Assembly: GCA_012295275.1 (NCBI GenBank)
Contig: CM022677.1
Span: 4,458,553-4,522,552, forward strand
Direction: 5' to 3'
DNA from: Chrysomallon squamiferum
Lineage: Eukaryota > Mollusca > Gastropoda > Neomphalida > Peltospiridae
DNA: 64,000 nt
Below the pieces are notes generated by a model. That model worked only from the letters and a program-made list of their open reading frames with translations, had not been told where the DNA came from and did no database searches. Position numbers and translations under genes: made by a program. Positions 60,603 to 64,000 of this stretch are shown piece after piece (position 1 is the first letter of the stretch; every line of letters begins with the position of its first letter).

Positions 60603-61061
60603 CATACATATACATATACATATAGATATAAGTAGAAGTAAATACAATTTTTTCAGTCAACGAAATGATAAGGATTATCAGTGAACAAGTTAAAATAAAT
60701 TTTCAGTGGAATAGTAAGTGTTATCAAATAATGTTATTAAGTATATAAATTTCTACAGAGTTTATAATATATATTTATTAGTATAGAACACCTAATGTGT
60801 TGTATATCAGTTATTTAGAAAATTCTATTAAACTGTATTTATTACTAATTTCATCTCATGCAAATCAAACAATATTAATTTAAATACAAAAGTAATAATA
60901 ATTGTGTAAATTATCAGTTTATGTTTTTTTGAATTAAAATAGAATGATTCAGTTTTCTTTGTGTATTTATTTATTTATTTATTTTATTATTATTATTATT
61001 ATTATTATTTACTCTGTCTGGACAGGGAAGACTGTGATGTAATTGCATTCTGGTGCTTTAG
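59525..61061. other. AT-rich sequence with TAA and TA microsatellites
   Basis: It contains (GT)/(GTAT) tracts at about 59550-59770, (TAA)n at 60207-60243, (TA)n of about 60 bases at 60540-60600 and (TTA)n at 60984-61008. No exon is recognised. Confidence 0.6.
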
Positions 61062-61119
61062 TTAACCTTTTCTGAAAATGGGTCTTACAGCACGTTCGAC
61101 TGAACTGTTGTCCGGGATC
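61062..61119 (-). CDS. last exon of the unidentified 61-64 kb gene
   Basis: After acceptor TTTTGTTGTAG the phase-consistent frame reads IPDNSSVERAVRPIFRKG and stops. A second frame is open longer (DPGQQFSRTCCKTHFQKRLT to a later stop), so the frame depends on the upstream join. Confidence 0.4.
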
Positions 61120-63394
61120 CTACAACAAAATTAATATTTATGAATAAACTAAACATAAAATAAAGTGTAAGTATGTCAGCTCTAACTGCATTTCACTGTC
61201 TTAGCAAGAAGAGTTTTAGTCCACATTTTTATTTTTTCCACACAATTTTAATAATAAAAATAATTTATTAAATCTTTTTATATTCTTAATTTCAATCAGT
61301 TTAATATTATTTTTTAACTTTGATATAAAAGGATTAAAATAGCAATACACCAGAAAAAGAGATTATTAAGTAAATAATCATTTTAAACCTATGTAGCTAT
61401 CACAGTAGACAGTAAGACAATCTTCCAATACTAGTTCAACTTGAAATACTAACATGATGAAATAACATTTGAAATTATTCTGACAATCATTAATTGACCT
61501 TTAACAACCTTTATAGTTACATTATTAATCACAAATTATTTGATTAATTAAAACATCTTTCCTGCCTCTTTAATATAATTTAATTTTTGCCACTAATGAA
61601 ATATATTTTTATTATAAATACATCACAATTATCCTATGCATTCAGTTAATAGTTACAACAATGAATTCTTTACGTCTATTTTAAAATGTATTTAAAACAC
61701 AGAAACATTATACATGCAAAAATAACAAATAACAAAATAAGCAAAACCTAAATCTTTCAAGCCAATTTATGGTATGCATCTGTACGACTTTCAAATCAAC
61801 CAAAATTCCAACTGTATACCAAATTTCAAACTATTGTAAATATCTTTCACCCTACCACATGAAGTATTAAATGTATGTGTTTCAAATTAGAGTGAGATAT
61901 TAATAAAATCAAATTACAAATTTATACAAATGTTTCCATTCACTAATCTATTAGGCTGGCACACAAATTATTATAAGATTTACATTGATTCTGTACTATT
62001 AAATTTCAATGCATCATTTTTCCAAAAACACAAATGTGTTATATTTTTATTCAGTACAAGAAAAAAATATTTTGCATAGAATTTTGTGAAAGACTGAAGA
62101 AATATTTAAAACTGAAATAAAATGGAAATACTGTATTTAAATACCTGCTGGACAGCACCAAATACGTCCACTCTACTGGAGACTCTAGCTGTTCATCAGC
62201 AGAACTTTGACACAACTCTGAGTTGATGTTGACCTTGGACGAGAGAGTGGACGACTCACTGGTCAGAGTCTAATTGGTGGGTACACTGCTGTGACTGAGT
62301 AAATAAATAAAATACTGCTACTACTACATTTACTACAACACTACTAATCTACTTTTATTACCATCATTACTATAACTAATATTTACTATTACTCCTTATT
62401 CAACTACGGTTACTGTTATTGAAATAATACTCCTATTACTAAAATTACTATCCATTAATAATAATAGTGATATTTTTTACTGTCTTCACTATTAGTCCTA
62501 TGCCTGTATTTCTTTAGACTAATATTATTATAATTACTACAACAACACCAACTATGACTACTATTACTACTATTGCTGCTGTTACTCAACTCTTCTTGTT
62601 ACATTTATCATAACGATTTCTCTAAACACAACTACTATTAGCAGCGCTACTACTACTACCACCACCACTACAACCAGTAATTTGACCACAACCAGTCTAT
62701 TTTAATCACCATGAGTCTCACAAGATACATTACTATGGAGACAGCATCATCAGCTAAACATCACCAAGATGAATTTTACATCATTACTACAAGTAGTAGT
62801 ATTATTAATGCTACAAGTACTAAGGCTGTAACAACTACATTACTACAACAATGGCAATGACTAATACTACTACTATAACAACAACCTCTACAGATGCTCC
62901 TTTCTGCCATATTCTTTGATGACATTTCTCTCTTGTGGTGAGCTCCCAGAATTAGTTCTTCTTGTGTACATAGCACTTTATTTACCTTTTTAGTTATGTA
63001 TGATTCTGTCTGTCAGAGAGAGAGAGAGAACATGAAACATTAACATATCCTATTCAAAACCAAAACAGAAACCCAGACCTAATATTATAATATGAATTAT
63101 GTTGATTAACTAGATATTAAGATTCATATATTTAAAAGCTATTATAAGCCTATAACCTGATTCATTATTTTTGTAAACAAAATTGTGATTATTAAACACA
63201 CCATGAAAATTGAGAGACCTCTGAACAATAGAAACTACAGACAACAGCTACTGTACATCCATCTTCAATGTATTTTAATATGTCTGTCATTACAGGAATA
63301 GTGACAAGAAAGTTAAACATTTTAAATTACTCTGTTTTAAAATATAGACAACAAACTAATCAGGTCTATATAAATGGAAGTGTATGTCATCTGC

Positions 63395-63489
<95 letters not shown>

Positions 63490-63836
63490 GGGAGAGACAT
63501 GTAACATGATATAAAATGCAGTGTATGATACAAGATTCTAATGTATGTGCATGTGTACTTATTGCTATATTAGTTACAAAATGCAACTTCCTACATTAAA
63601 TCAAATTAAACTTAATTAGGTTTAGAATAATAAGAAAACAAACTCAAAATACAAATAAAATAATAAAAACAATAAAGTTTTATAAATAAATAATTAATGT
63701 TTCTGTTATTACTTGCTAAGAAATAAAAATAAGATAAAAACTCACAACTTGGAATTGGGAAGTCTGCAGTTTCTGTACAGCTGATTCATCCTTCTCCATA
63801 ACGTAAATTCCCTTTCTAGACAGCAACTGAACAATA
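61062..63836 (-). CDS. 3' end of an unidentified minus-strand gene (locus)
   Basis: Three exon candidates: 63746-63836, about 62145-62285 and 61062-61119. The last two join in phase 2/1 and end at TAA 61062-61064. The combined peptide runs VQLLSRKGIYVMEKDESAVQ ... SPVEWTYLVLSSR / IPDNSSVERAVRPIFRKG. No family is recognised and no membrane segment or signal is seen. The middle exon has an in-frame TAG. Confidence 0.45.
62145..62285 (-). pseudogene. exon of the unidentified 61-64 kb gene with an in-frame TAG
   Basis: Read to the donor CAGCAG|GTATTT it gives TLTSESSTLSSKVNINSELC then QSSADEQLESPVEWTYLVLS. TAG at 62270-62272 sits near the 5' end; CAG to TAG would explain it. The acceptor (CACAG or CAGCAG) is uncertain. 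Confidence 0.4.
62290..63000. other. degenerate ACT/ATT triplet region
   Basis: Scattered CTACTACTA and ATTACTATT triplets with no exon recognised; probably an old decayed trinucleotide array in the intron. Confidence 0.5.
63399..63484. repeat. (GT)n microsatellite, about 42 units
   Basis: Uninterrupted GT dinucleotides, ending in a short GA-rich tail. Confidence 0.95.
63746..63836 (-). CDS. exon of the unidentified 61-64 kb gene
   Basis: Acceptor GCTCATTGCAG and donor CAAGTT|GTGAGT. It reads IVQLLSRKGIYVMEKDESAV then QKLQTSQFQV, open throughout, in a mixed helix-like composition. Confidence 0.5.
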
Positions 63837-64000
63837 CTGCAATGAGCTACATAAAATATTTAACATCAATGGTAAACAAAGTTTTCAGAAATTTCAACAA
63901 ATACATGATTTTTTTTTTTGATTTTTTTTTTATCAATCTACATTTGTCTGATAAATGCAATTTTGTTTGCTTATTATCATTCAAGCAATATATCTCACAC

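Overview
This window reads as AT-rich, microsatellite-packed animal nuclear DNA with small exons in large non-coding space. The genes point to an invertebrate metazoan: an ErbB/EGFR-type receptor with a single-exon match to each vertebrate kinase exon, an FNDC3-type tail-anchored fibronectin protein, a CAMSAP/Patronin CKK domain, a GIMAP-type GTPase tail and calcium-binding EGF repeats. The GIMAP relative plus the very heavy load of (TAA)n, (CA)n, (GA)n and minisatellites would suit a mollusc, but that placement is an inference and no species can be named.

Layout. 1-5.4 kb is almost wholly tandem repeat. 5.8-12.4 kb (minus strand) holds a small unidentified gene of about five exons. 15.0-16.8 kb (minus) holds two coiled-coil exons with arrays at their splice sites. 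17.7-23.4 kb (minus) holds six EGF-like exons, all phase 1-1, one decayed. 23.4-30.1 kb is AT-rich without recognisable exons. 30.1-36.6 kb (minus) carries the 3' end of an FNDC3-type gene, broken up by (CA)n and (GA)n arrays. 36.7-45.6 kb (minus) carries an ErbB/EGFR receptor from two alternative signal-peptide exons to the end of the kinase domain, but with most middle exons missing. 45.1-52.1 kb contains a 66-bp repeat, a 372-bp satellite, a run of N and the last exon of a GIMAP-type GTPase (minus). 52.3-56.2 kb (plus) holds the 3' end of a CAMSAP gene. 57.7-58.4 kb (plus) holds two exons of an unidentified gene, 59.05-59.52 kb a MITE-like element, and 61.1-63.8 kb (minus) the 3' exons of another unidentified gene.

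Two patterns run through the window. First, tandem arrays repeatedly start at, or contain, an exon boundary with its splice site: at least nine such cases are listed. Second, almost every recognisable gene carries one or more apparent frameshifts or stops; all five in-frame stops are explainable as C-to-T changes on the coding strand (three at positions where Arg CGA is expected). Several genes are also missing large parts, with the breaks falling at simple repeats. The window is therefore either a graveyard of partial gene copies or an assembly with consensus errors and collapsed or chimeric joins at repeats; the sequence alone cannot separate these.

All exon limits were set by eye from GT/AG sites, reading phase and family similarity remembered for EGFR, FNDC3B, CAMSAP and GIMAP; no alignment was run.
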